The notes below the pieces were generated by a model, which was not told the origin of the DNA, made no database searches, and saw only the letters and a list, made by a program, of their open reading frames with translations. Positions 49,520 through 57,294 of a stretch of DNA of 64,000 bases are shown here, one piece after another. Origin of the DNA: MB1-2 sp046566065 (lineage in GTDB: Bacteria; Actinomycetota; CADDZG01; WHSQ01); assembly GCA_046566065.1 (NCBI GenBank), contig JBKHXK010000001.1:124001-188000 (forward strand), read 5' to 3'. A program made the position numbers and the translations under genes. Positions within the stretch are counted from its first letter, which is position 1. Every line of letters begins with the position of its first letter.

Positions 49520-50767
49520 ATGAAGCGCTCGTTCGCGCTCGCCCTCGTTATGTCCATCCTCGTCCTGGGGGCCCTCCCCGCAGGCGCGGCGAAGACCGCC
49601 GACTTCGCGGTTGAAGGTGAAGCGCGCGGCCTCGAGCTCGCGCTCGGAGATCAAGGACTGACGCTTGGCGTCGCGCTTTCGCGCGGCAACTCCAACCCAT
49701 TCGCCGCGGGAGCCGGAGCCGGACAGTGCACCGTGCTCGGCAACAACACCGACCCCGAAGAGCTGCCGTGCAACGAATCGACGATGCAGAAGTCGTCCAC
49801 ATCGGGTGGTGGCAACACGCCCGGTGAGACATGCGCGGCCCCCACGATCCCCGCGCCCTTGAACACGGTGCTGAACATCGAGCTGGCGTGTGGCTCTTCG
49901 TCCTCCACGATCAGCAAGGGGCTGCCCTCCTCCACCAACACCGGCAAGATCGGCGAGGCCACGCTCGACCTCGACCTGCGCGGGCTGATCCCGCAGGCAG
50001 AGGACGCGAAGGAGCAGCTCGTCGACCAGCTCCAGGACATCCTGGGCGGCGCTCCCGAGCCGATCAAGAACGCGGTGAACCAGCTCCTCGACGTCGTGGA
50101 CGATGGCCAGGCCCTTCAGGTGCTGCTCGGCCCCGCAACCTCGAACATCTCGACGAAGGGTGACACCGTGACGGTGAGCTCCACCGCGGGCGGCGCCAGG
50201 ATCGGCATCGCCGGGATCCCCGACCTCGACGAAGAAGGTCAGCCGATCCTCGGTTCCTCGGTCGCTACGGAAGATGGTCTCGTGATCATCGAGGTGGGCG
50301 ACGCGTTCGCCAGCGCCAGCGTGGACAAGCTCTCCGCCGCCGCGACCAGCGATGCAACCGCCGCGCTGGTGACAGTGAAGGTGCGCGACATCACCCAGGT
50401 GAAGCCGACCTACCAAGAGGTTTCCGTTGCTCCCGGCCAGACCGTCACGATCCTCGCGGGAACCCCCGCCGAGTCGACGATCAGCGCCGCAGCAGCAACC
50501 AAAGAGGAGAAGCCCGGCTCGGCGGTAGCCGCCGCCGACGCGGTTCGTCTCCACCTGCTGAAGGGCGTCTCGGGAGGTATCAAGCTCGGCCTCGCTCGCG
50601 CCACTGCAGCGGCAACCGCCAAGGCCAAGCCTCTCGCCGTTACCGAAGAGAAGCCGCCGCTGGCGAAGGTGCTGCCGCAGACCGGAGCCCGCGACGTCAC
50701 GCTGATCGCGCTGGGCCTCCTGTTGCTGGCGGCTCTTGCTCTGGTCGTCCGGCGTCGTTTCTCCTAG
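49520..50767 (+). CDS. LPQTG cell-wall-anchored surface protein
   Basis: The 415-aa product has a signal peptide (SFALALVMSILVLGALPAGAA) and a full sorting signal at the end: LPQTG at 385-389, a hydrophobic stretch (VTLIALGLLLLAALALVV) and RRRFS. The mature part is strand-rich and acidic, with a central segment (LIPQAEDAKEQLVDQLQDILGG) that looks helical, and alanine-rich repeats before LPQTG. No domain recognised. It should be covalently anchored to peptidoglycan by the sortase encoded next. ATG 49520 follows AAGGAGG. Confidence 0.85.
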   Translation: MKRSFALALVMSILVLGALPAGAAKTADFAVEGEARGLELALGDQGLTLGVALSRGNSNPFAAGAGAGQCTVLGNNTDPEELPCNESTMQKSSTSGGGNTPGETCAAPTIPAPLNTVLNIELACGSSSSTISKGLPSSTNTGKIGEATLDLDLRGLIPQAEDAKEQLVDQLQDILGGAPEPIKNAVNQLLDVVDDGQALQVLLGPATSNISTKGDTVTVSSTAGGARIGIAGIPDLDEEGQPILGSSVATEDGLVIIEVGDAFASASVDKLSAAATSDATAALVTVKVRDITQVKPTYQEVSVAPGQTVTILAGTPAESTISAAAATKEEKPGSAVAAADAVRLHLLKGVSGGIKLGLARATAAATAKAKPLAVTEEKPPLAKVLPQTGARDVTLIALGLLLLAALALVVRRRFS

Positions 50768-50789
50768 GACCAGACCAGAGGCCGGAGCG

Positions 50790-51416
50790 ATGAAGATCAC
50801 GCCTAAAGGAGCGCGCAGGATGCGCCGCGCCATCACCGCACTGGCGGTGGCCGCGGCCGTGGCGGGGGCAGGCCTGCTGGCCTACCCCTTCGCCACCGAC
50901 CTGTGGGCAGCGCGCTTGCAGAGCGGTCTCGTGGCGGGTCTCGCCAACGCCGACGAGTACCGACAGGGCAACGTGAAGTCCGGCGAAGCGCTCACCAGGC
51001 TCGAGATCCCCAGGCTCGATGTCGACGTGATCGTCGTCGAAGGAACCTCGCTGGCGGCTCTGCGCGCGGGGGCTGGGCACTATCCGAGAACGCCGCTTCC
51101 GGGCGAGAAGGGCAACGTCGCGATAGCGGGACACCGCACCACCTACGGCCGCCCGTTCAATCGCCTCGACGAGTTGCGACCCGGCGACAAGGTCATCCTG
51201 ACCACGCCTCTGGCGCGTCACACCTACGAGATCATCGCCGAGCCGTGGGTGGTCGATCCGACCGACTGGAGCCCGATCGATTCCTACCCGCGCTCGGGAT
51301 CGTTCCTCACCTTGACGACCTGTCATCCCGAGGGCAGTGCAACGCAGCGCATCGTCACGCGGGCCGCGCTGATCAAGACGACCGACACGATCGCGATGGA
51401 AAGGGCGGCTTCATGA
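50790..51416 (+). CDS. Sortase, class E-like
   Basis: The 208-aa transpeptidase has a signal anchor (RAITALAVAAAVAGAGLLAYPF) and the catalytic triad: His115 in AGHRTTYG, Cys178 in TLTTCHPEG and Arg187 in TQRIVTRA (C-x8-R). It cleaves sorting signals between Thr and Gly and joins proteins to the wall. Placement directly after the LPQTG gene makes that protein its likely substrate. The start is ATG 50790. Its stop overlaps the next gene as ATGA. Class E is inferred from host type and size. Confidence 0.88.
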   Translation: MKITPKGARRMRRAITALAVAAAVAGAGLLAYPFATDLWAARLQSGLVAGLANADEYRQGNVKSGEALTRLEIPRLDVDVIVVEGTSLAALRAGAGHYPRTPLPGEKGNVAIAGHRTTYGRPFNRLDELRPGDKVILTTPLARHTYEIIAEPWVVDPTDWSPIDSYPRSGSFLTLTTCHPEGSATQRIVTRAALIKTTDTIAMERAAS

Positions 51417-52489
51417 AGAGGCTGCTCGCTATCGCTTGCGTGATCGGTTCTCTCTTCGCGTCGGGGACCGCGGCAGCGGCGCCTGCGGAGACGATCCGCG
51501 TGCGGCTGAACGGTCTCCAGAGAGGCTCCATCATCGAAGGGACCGTGTCTTTCTCCGCTACCGCCAGCAGTGCGGCCGGCATCAAGAGACTGGAGGTGCT
51601 GATCGACGGTTCGGTCGTTGCCTCCACGGAGCCGTCGAACCTGAAACAAGAGGTCGAGGTCCCCTACGACTGGGCGACGATGTTCCGTCTGGGCTCCGCC
51701 GAGCACGCGCCGAACGGCGAATACGAGGTCAAGGTCGTCGCCACGGCGAACGGCGGCGCCGACGAGCAACTCGTTACCAGGGTCGTGGTCGACAACGCTC
51801 CCGCGATGCCGTCGGGCTTCGTCGCCACCGCCGGAACCGAACAGGTTCAGCTGTCATGGCAGCCGAACACCGAGCCCGACCTGCTCGGCTACCAGATCGA
51901 GCGCATGGTGGCCGGCGACTTCGTCGTGGTGGGCGAGACCACCGAAACCAGCTACGTCGACCCGGTCGAGCCGGGAGAGCACCAGTACCGGGTGATCGCC
52001 ATCCGCAACAGCGTGGCGCGATCGACCGGGCGTCCGTCTCTGCCCTCCTCCGAGGTGACCGTCAGCGTTGCGGCCCCCTCGACCGATGCCGAAGGCAACC
52101 CGCACTTCGGGGTGGATCCCACCGGAAGCGTGGCGGGAAAGACCCGAGGCGGGGGCTTCAAGCTTCCGGGTGGGTCGTTCGCACCGCGCGGGCTTCCGTC
52201 CGGCGCGGCCCTGCCGGGCACGGTCGGGCTCCCGAGCTTGCCGACGATGGCCGGCGAGCCGGAGACACCCTGGGGCACCTACGAGGAGAAGCTGCCCTAC
52301 GAGCTCCCCGAGGGCGGGGTGCCTCTCAGCGCGTCGCGACGCCAGTTCGGCGAGACCTGGACCTTGTTGCCGAGCGACGGCTTGCGATGGGTCGCTTTGG
52401 GTGCGCTCATGCTCGCGATCGCAGCACTGCTGCGTCTCGTGGCGCGCCGTCTCGAGACGCTGGCCGGATCGCCCGAGCTGAAGCTCTAG
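51413..52489 (+). CDS. Exported Ig/FnIII protein with C-terminal membrane anchor
   Basis: The 358-aa product has a signal peptide (LLAIACVIGSLFASGTAAAAP), an Ig-like domain (VRLNGLQRGSIIEGTVSFSATA, split) and a fibronectin III domain (PSGFVATAGTEQVQLSWQPNTEPDLLGYQIER, split), a glycine/proline linker and a C-terminal hydrophobic segment (WVALGALMLAIAALLRLVARR). LPSDG lies at 319-323, just before that segment, in the position of a sorting signal but without the Thr. It may be a degenerate sortase substrate or just a membrane protein. Its ATG overlaps the sortase stop. Confidence 0.75.
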   Translation: MKRLLAIACVIGSLFASGTAAAAPAETIRVRLNGLQRGSIIEGTVSFSATASSAAGIKRLEVLIDGSVVASTEPSNLKQEVEVPYDWATMFRLGSAEHAPNGEYEVKVVATANGGADEQLVTRVVVDNAPAMPSGFVATAGTEQVQLSWQPNTEPDLLGYQIERMVAGDFVVVGETTETSYVDPVEPGEHQYRVIAIRNSVARSTGRPSLPSSEVTVSVAAPSTDAEGNPHFGVDPTGSVAGKTRGGGFKLPGGSFAPRGLPSGAALPGTVGLPSLPTMAGEPETPWGTYEEKLPYELPEGGVPLSASRRQFGETWTLLPSDGLRWVALGALMLAIAALLRLVARRLETLAGSPELKL

Positions 52490-52506
52490 CAAGGACCCTC
52501 CCACCG

Positions 52507-52512
52507 TAAGGT
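52507..52512 (+). promoter_or_regulatory. -10 hexamer TAAGGT for leaderless hydrolase gene
   Basis: TAAGGT is six bases before ATG 52519; no ribosome-binding site is present. Confidence 0.5.
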
Positions 52513-52518
52513 TGGGTC

Positions 52519-53325
52519 ATGCCCACGTTCAACTACGACGGCTTCCGCATCTCGTACGAGCAACGCGGGCGTAAGCAGGGGGCCGCGGACCGGCCGATCG
52601 TCCTGATCCACGGGCTGCTGCTGCCTCGCCGTCACAACTATCCGATCGCGAAGGCGCTGGCCGAGCGCGGGAACCGCGTGATCCTGATCGACCTCCTCGG
52701 CCACGGCGAGAGCGAACGTCCCGCCCACTCGCGCTACTACCGCATGGAGCTGTTCGCGCGTCAGGTGGTCGCGCTGCTCGACCATCTCGACATCTCGGAA
52801 GCGGTGATCGGCGGAACGTCGCTCGGGGCCAACGTCACGCTCGAGGTGGCCGACCTGGCACCCGAGCGAACCAAGGCGATGTTCATGGAGATGCCGGTCC
52901 TGGAGAGGGCGGCTCCGGCGGCAGCCGTGATCTTCCTGCCGCTCACGATCGCGTTCGCCGAGGCCGCCGGCCCTTTGGGGATGGCAGCGAAGCTGTTCCG
53001 GATGATCCCGCGCGGCTTCGGCCTCTACCCCGACATCGGACTGGACGTCTTGTCGGCCGACCCCGTCCCCTCGGCCGCGGTGCTGCACGGGATCCTCACC
53101 GGCCGCCTGGCCCCACACCCCGACGATCGATCGAAGATGGATATGCCCGCGCTGGTCGTCGGCCACGATCGCGACATCCTCCACCCGTTCTCGGACGCCG
53201 AAGCCCTGTCGCGCGAGCTCCCGAACTGCGAGATCATCCGGGCCAATTCCTTCTTCGAGCTGCGCTTCCCACCCAACCGCTTGTCTGATCTGATCGCAGA
53301 CTTCCTCGACGAGGTCTGGCTCTGA
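52519..53325 (+). CDS. Alpha/beta hydrolase
   Basis: The 268-aa enzyme has the oxyanion region VLIHGLLLPR, the nucleophile elbow IGGTSLGANV with the catalytic Ser, an acid region VVGHDRDILHPF and a late position normally holding the catalytic His (NSFFELRFPPNRL) where His is not obvious. LLGHGESERPAHSRYYRM resembles esterases and haloalkane dehalogenase relatives. Substrate unknown. It precedes zwf by 11 nt and likely shares a transcript with zwf-pgl. The missing clear His is a caution on catalysis. Confidence 0.78.
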   Translation: MPTFNYDGFRISYEQRGRKQGAADRPIVLIHGLLLPRRHNYPIAKALAERGNRVILIDLLGHGESERPAHSRYYRMELFARQVVALLDHLDISEAVIGGTSLGANVTLEVADLAPERTKAMFMEMPVLERAAPAAAVIFLPLTIAFAEAAGPLGMAAKLFRMIPRGFGLYPDIGLDVLSADPVPSAAVLHGILTGRLAPHPDDRSKMDMPALVVGHDRDILHPFSDAEALSRELPNCEIIRANSFFELRFPPNRLSDLIADFLDEVWL

Positions 53326-53336
53326 CCCGGCGCACG

Positions 53337-54779
53337 ATGCCGGACCCCTGCGTCGTCGTGATCTTCGGCGCGTCCGGCGACCTGGCGAGCAAGAAGCTGT
53401 TGCCGGCTCTCCACGATCTGCAGGTAGAGGGCATGATCCCGGAGTCCACCGCCCTCCTGGGCACATCGCGGACGGAGTTCTCGCACGAGCAGTTCGCGAG
53501 CGACACGCGCAAGGATCTCGAAGCTCACGGCCGGATCAAGCCGACGGCGGAGTCCTGGAAGCGGTTCTCCTCCGACATCTTCTACGTGCCCGGCAACGTC
53601 ACCGATCCGGAGCTCTTCTCGCAGATGAAGGAGCGACTCGCCGACATCGATGACCGCTGCGGCACGGGCGGCAATCGCGTCTGGTACCTCTCCGTGCACC
53701 CGAGTCTGTTCGCGACGATCGGAGAGCAACTGTCGAAGAGCGGACTGCTCGACACCGCCGGCTGGCACCGCTTCGTCGTCGAGAAGCCGTTCGGGAACGA
53801 CCTCGAATCGGCACGGGAGCTGAACGCGACGCTGCGCAACAGGTTCGGCGAGGAGCAGATCTTCCGGATCGACCACTACCTCGGGAAGGAAACGGTCCAG
53901 AACCTCCTCGTGTTCCGGTTCGCGAACGCGATCTTCGAACCGATCTGGAACCGCCGTTACGTCGACCACGTACAGATCACCTTCGCCGAGGACTTCGGCA
54001 TCGGGACCCGGGGCGACTTCTACGACAAGACCGGCGCGCTTCGGGACGTCGTTCAGAACCATCTGATGCAGCTGATGACCCTGGTGGCGATGGAGCCTCC
54101 GGTCGCATGGGACGCGGACGCGATCCGCGACGAGAAGGTGCAGGTCCTCAAGGCCGTGAAGCGGCCCCCGACGAGCGAGTGCGGCGAGGTCACCGTTCGA
54201 GGGCAGTACGACGGCTATCGCGAGGAGAAGGGTGTAGACCCCAACTCGTCGACCGAGACCTATGTCGCTCTGAGATTGCAGATCGATAACTGGCGATGGG
54301 CCGGCGTGCCGTTCTACCTACGGACCGGAAAGCACTTGGCCAAGACCGTCACCGAGATCGCGATCCAGTTCAAGAGCGTTCCGCATCTGCTGTTCGCCAA
54401 GACCTCGGTAGAGGAGCTCGAGCCCAACGTCCTGGCGATCCGCATCAAGCCCGACGAGGGCATCTCGCTCACGTTCGGCACGAAGGTGCCCGGCCCAGAG
54501 GTCGAGGTGCGCACGGTCGACATGGACTTCGACTACGAAGCGGACTTCGGCTCGGGCAGCGCCGAGGCTTACGAGAGGTTGCTGCTCGACTGCATGCTGG
54601 GCGACGCCACGCTGTTCGCGCGTTCGGATGAGATCGAGCAAGCTTGGGAGATCGTCGATCCCGTCCGTGAGTACTGGTCCCAGGGCGGCAGGCCCGGCTC
54701 CTACCCGAAGGGTTCGTGGGGGCCCAAGTCCTCCGACGAGCTGGTCCGGAAAGAGGGTCACGCCTGGAGGGAGCCGTGA
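53337..54779 (+). CDS. zwf: Glucose-6-phosphate 1-dehydrogenase
   Basis: The enzyme oxidises glucose-6-phosphate to 6-phosphogluconolactone, making NADPH. The 480-aa product has the coenzyme motif IFGASGDLASKKLLPAL, the active-site RIDHYLGKETVQN, and FYLRTGKHLAKTVTEI. Length is normal. It is followed by pgl with a GTGA overlap, so the first two steps of the oxidative pentose-phosphate pathway are coupled. The third enzyme is at 29742-30647. Confidence 0.96.
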   Translation: MPDPCVVVIFGASGDLASKKLLPALHDLQVEGMIPESTALLGTSRTEFSHEQFASDTRKDLEAHGRIKPTAESWKRFSSDIFYVPGNVTDPELFSQMKERLADIDDRCGTGGNRVWYLSVHPSLFATIGEQLSKSGLLDTAGWHRFVVEKPFGNDLESARELNATLRNRFGEEQIFRIDHYLGKETVQNLLVFRFANAIFEPIWNRRYVDHVQITFAEDFGIGTRGDFYDKTGALRDVVQNHLMQLMTLVAMEPPVAWDADAIRDEKVQVLKAVKRPPTSECGEVTVRGQYDGYREEKGVDPNSSTETYVALRLQIDNWRWAGVPFYLRTGKHLAKTVTEIAIQFKSVPHLLFAKTSVEELEPNVLAIRIKPDEGISLTFGTKVPGPEVEVRTVDMDFDYEADFGSGSAEAYERLLLDCMLGDATLFARSDEIEQAWEIVDPVREYWSQGGRPGSYPKGSWGPKSSDELVRKEGHAWREP

Positions 54780-55447
54780 GCTTCGAGGTCGAGGTGTTCC
54801 CGGAAGAGGCTTACGCCGCCGAGGCGGCGGCCGCGATCCTCTCGGCCCTGCCGGCGCGAGGCTCGGTCGTGTTGACCGGCGGCACGACCGCCGAGCGCAT
54901 CTATCCCCTCTTGGGCGCCGACCCTGACGTCTGGTCGAACATCGAGATCCTCTTCTCGGACGAACGCTGCGTGCCGCCCGATCACGACGAGAGCAACTTC
55001 AAGATGGCGGCGCGCCTCCTGCTGGATCCCGCCGGCGTTCGCACGATCCACCGCATGCGAGGAGAGGACGAGCCGCTCGAGGGGGCCGAGCGCTACCACC
55101 ACGAGATCGCCCCGGTCGTTGAAGCTGGCCTGGATCTGCTGCTCCTCGGCATGGGAGCGGACGCTCACGTGGGAGCGATGTTCCCCGGCTCCCCCGCCCT
55201 GGGAGAGACCGAGAACCTATGCGCGGCCGTGGACCGTCCGGACGGGATGCGCGGCCTCACCCTGACGCCTCCTGCGATGCTCGCCGCTCGCAAGATCCTC
55301 CTGCTCGTGACCGGGACGAGCAAGGCGCAGACCCTGGGCCGCGTCATCGAAGGAGACGAGCCGCCCTCCGCCTGCCCGGCCCGCCTGCTCGCAGATCACC
55401 CCGACGCGACCTTCCTCCTGGACACGCCGGCCGCCTCGGCCCTCTAA
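54776..55447 (+). CDS. pgl: 6-phosphogluconolactonase
   Basis: Pgl hydrolyses 6-phosphogluconolactone to 6-phosphogluconate. The 223-aa product has VVLTGGTTAERIYPLL, ILFSDERCVPPDHDESNFKMA (split), GMGADAHVGAMFPG and LTPPAMLAARKILLLVTG, the Pgl/NagB-fold signature. The start GTG 54776 overlaps the zwf stop as GTGA. A 51-bp palindromic element begins 7 nt after its stop. Confidence 0.93.
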   Translation: MSFEVEVFPEEAYAAEAAAAILSALPARGSVVLTGGTTAERIYPLLGADPDVWSNIEILFSDERCVPPDHDESNFKMAARLLLDPAGVRTIHRMRGEDEPLEGAERYHHEIAPVVEAGLDLLLLGMGADAHVGAMFPGSPALGETENLCAAVDRPDGMRGLTLTPPAMLAARKILLLVTGTSKAQTLGRVIEGDEPPSACPARLLADHPDATFLLDTPAASAL

Positions 55448-55454
55448 CCGGAAC

Positions 55455-55505
55455 CGCTTTGCGCGTAACCGCGCCCGCTTTTCGGCCCTGGTTACGAACA
55501 AAGCG
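55455..55505. repeat. Palindromic element family 2, copy 3 (51 bp)
   Basis: CGCTTTGCGCGTAAC (55455-55469) and GTTACGAACAAAGCG (55491-55505) form a near-complete stem. It lies between pgl and the GlnR operator of amtB. Same length and border sequences as 27382-27432 and 40950-41001. Confidence 0.7.
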
Positions 55506-55528
55506 TGATCGGGGGTTGTGGAGGAATC

Positions 55529-55566
55529 GTTACTGCAGGGAAACGGACGCGAAACAACCCTGAAAC
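55529..55566 (+). promoter_or_regulatory. GlnR operator upstream of amtB-glnK-glnD
   Basis: Four pentamers, GTTAC (55529-55533), GAAAC (55540-55544), GAAAC (55551-55555) and GAAAC (55562-55566), are each separated by exactly six bases. This is the a1-b1-a2-b2 arrangement of actinobacterial GlnR boxes (gTnAC-n6-GaAAC, twice), with a2 having A in place of T. Nitrogen-limitation activation of amtB-glnK-glnD is inferred. Confidence 0.85.
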
Positions 55567-55630
55567 ACCACGAGAACAAGGTGTCCACAGAAAGGTCGAC
55601 TTCCCTATCGGCTACCAGGAAGGAGTGGAT

Positions 55631-56959
55631 GTGGACACAGGCGATACCGCTTGGGTCCTGGCTTCGACAGCATTGGTGCTGTTCATGACACCGGGACTAG
55701 CTCTGTTCTACGGAGGCATGGTGAGGGCGAAGAACGTCCTCGGCACGCTCATGCACAGCGTCTTCGCGATGGGCCTGATGGCGATCCTGTGGGTCATCGT
55801 CGGCTACACGCTGGCGTTCGGCACCGACATCGGAGGTTTCATCGGCGGGTTCGACTTCTTGGGCTTCCGCGACGTGGGGGCCGAGGCGCACCCGGCGGGC
55901 CTCGGCGCGACGATCCCGCACTCTCTGTTCGCAACCTTCCAGATGATGTTCGCGGTCATCACCCCGGCCCTCATCACAGGTGCGTTCGCAGAACGGATCA
56001 AGTTCTCGGGCTATGTGGCCTTCATGGCCGCCTGGCTCCTTCTCGTGTACGCACCGGTCGCTCACTGGGTGTTCCACCCGGACGGCTGGCTGTTCAAGCT
56101 CGGAGCTCTCGACTTCGCAGGCGGAACGGTCGTTCACATCAACGCCGGCATCGCGGCCCTCGCCGTGATCCTGGTGGTCGGCAAGCGCAAGGGCTTCGGT
56201 AAGGAGGCCTTCGTGCCGCACAACCTGACGATGACGATCCTCGGCACCGGGATCCTGTGGTTCGGCTGGTTCGGCTTCAACGCCGGGAGCGCGCTGGGAG
56301 CGAACGGCCTCGCCGCCTCCGCCTTCCTCGCCACCAACCTGGGAGCGGCAGCGGGCGCCCTCGGGTGGGCACTGATGGAGTCACGCAAGGAACGCAAGGC
56401 CACCACGCTCGGGGTCGCCTCCGGCGCGGTCGCAGGTCTGGTCGCCATCACACCGGCTGCCGGGTTCGTCGGCCCGATGGGGGCGATCGCGATCGGCCTC
56501 GCCGGCGGACTGGTCTGCTCGTGGGCGGTCGGCTTGAAGTTCAAGCTCGGCTACGACGACTCGCTCGACGTAGTTGGTGTGCACCTCGTCGGTGGCATCG
56601 TGGGCTCGTTGCTCCTCGGAGTGTTCGGAACGGTCGCTGTGAACGAGTTCGGCGCCGACGGGATCATCGCCGGTGGAGGGCTGGCGCTCATGGGCAAGCA
56701 GATCCTCGCGGTCGCCGCGACACTCGTCTTCTCGTTCGTGGTGACGATGGGGATCGCCAAGGCGGTCGAGGCGACCATCGGCCTGCGTGCCTCCGAAGAG
56801 GACGAGATCGTCGGTCTGGACCTCAGCCAGCACTCCGAGGTCGGTTACTCGCTCAGCGAGACGGCGGGTTCGTTCAGCCAGCGTCCCGAGACGGCCGCCG
56901 CGCACGCGACCGCGGCATCGCAGTCCCATGTGATCGTCACGCAAGGAGGTGGCGCGTGA
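55631..56959 (+). CDS. amtB: Ammonium transporter AmtB
   Basis: AmtB is the trimeric ammonium channel of the membrane. The 442-aa product has about eleven helices, ALFYGGMVRAKNVLG near the N-terminus, the conserved twin histidines in GGTVVHINAGIAAL and VVGVHLVGGIVGS, and an acidic C-terminal tail (GLRASEEDEIVGLDLSQHSEVGY, split) that in this family binds GlnK. The start is GTG 55631 behind AGGAAGGAG; the GTG at 55625 is less well placed. First gene of an operon with glnK and glnD under a GlnR operator. Confidence 0.94.
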   Translation: MDTGDTAWVLASTALVLFMTPGLALFYGGMVRAKNVLGTLMHSVFAMGLMAILWVIVGYTLAFGTDIGGFIGGFDFLGFRDVGAEAHPAGLGATIPHSLFATFQMMFAVITPALITGAFAERIKFSGYVAFMAAWLLLVYAPVAHWVFHPDGWLFKLGALDFAGGTVVHINAGIAALAVILVVGKRKGFGKEAFVPHNLTMTILGTGILWFGWFGFNAGSALGANGLAASAFLATNLGAAAGALGWALMESRKERKATTLGVASGAVAGLVAITPAAGFVGPMGAIAIGLAGGLVCSWAVGLKFKLGYDDSLDVVGVHLVGGIVGSLLLGVFGTVAVNEFGADGIIAGGGLALMGKQILAVAATLVFSFVVTMGIAKAVEATIGLRASEEDEIVGLDLSQHSEVGYSLSETAGSFSQRPETAAAHATAASQSHVIVTQGGGA

Positions 56960-57294
56960 AGCTCGTGGTGGCCGTCATCAAGCCGTTCAAGTTGGAGGAC
57001 GTGAAGGAGGCCCTCGAAGCGATCGGTGTGCGAGGGATGACCGTCACAGATGCACGCGGGTTCGGGCGCCAGAAAGGCCACACCGAGATCTACAGGGGGG
57101 CCGAGTACCAGGTCGATTTCGTCCCGAAGACGCGCATCGAGATCGCGGTCGACGACGAACAGGTCGACGAGACCGTGAAAGCGATCGTCACGAGCGCACG
57201 GACGGACTCGATCGGCGACGGGAAGGTCTGGGTTCTGCCCGCAGAGCAGATCGTTCGTATCCGCACCGGCGAGAAGGGCGGCGACGCCATCTAG
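56956..57294 (+). CDS. glnK: PII signal protein GlnK
   Basis: PII proteins bind ATP/ADP and 2-oxoglutarate and report nitrogen status. The 112-aa product has the T-loop GHTEIYRGAEYQVDFVPK with the modifiable Tyr51, and C-terminal AEQIVRIRTGEKGGDAI, the family's nucleotide loop region. Its GTG overlaps the amtB stop as GTGA, and glnD starts at its last base. In Streptomyces and Mycobacterium, GlnK Tyr51 is adenylylated by GlnD. It should block AmtB when nitrogen is abundant. Confidence 0.95.
   Translation: MKLVVAVIKPFKLEDVKEALEAIGVRGMTVTDARGFGRQKGHTEIYRGAEYQVDFVPKTRIEIAVDDEQVDETVKAIVTSARTDSIGDGKVWVLPAEQIVRIRTGEKGGDAI

Noticed and set aside
49514..50836. 440-codon minus-strand frame opposite the LPQTG gene
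   Set aside because: No motifs, whereas the plus strand has a signal peptide, an LPQTG signal and a strong ribosome-binding site.
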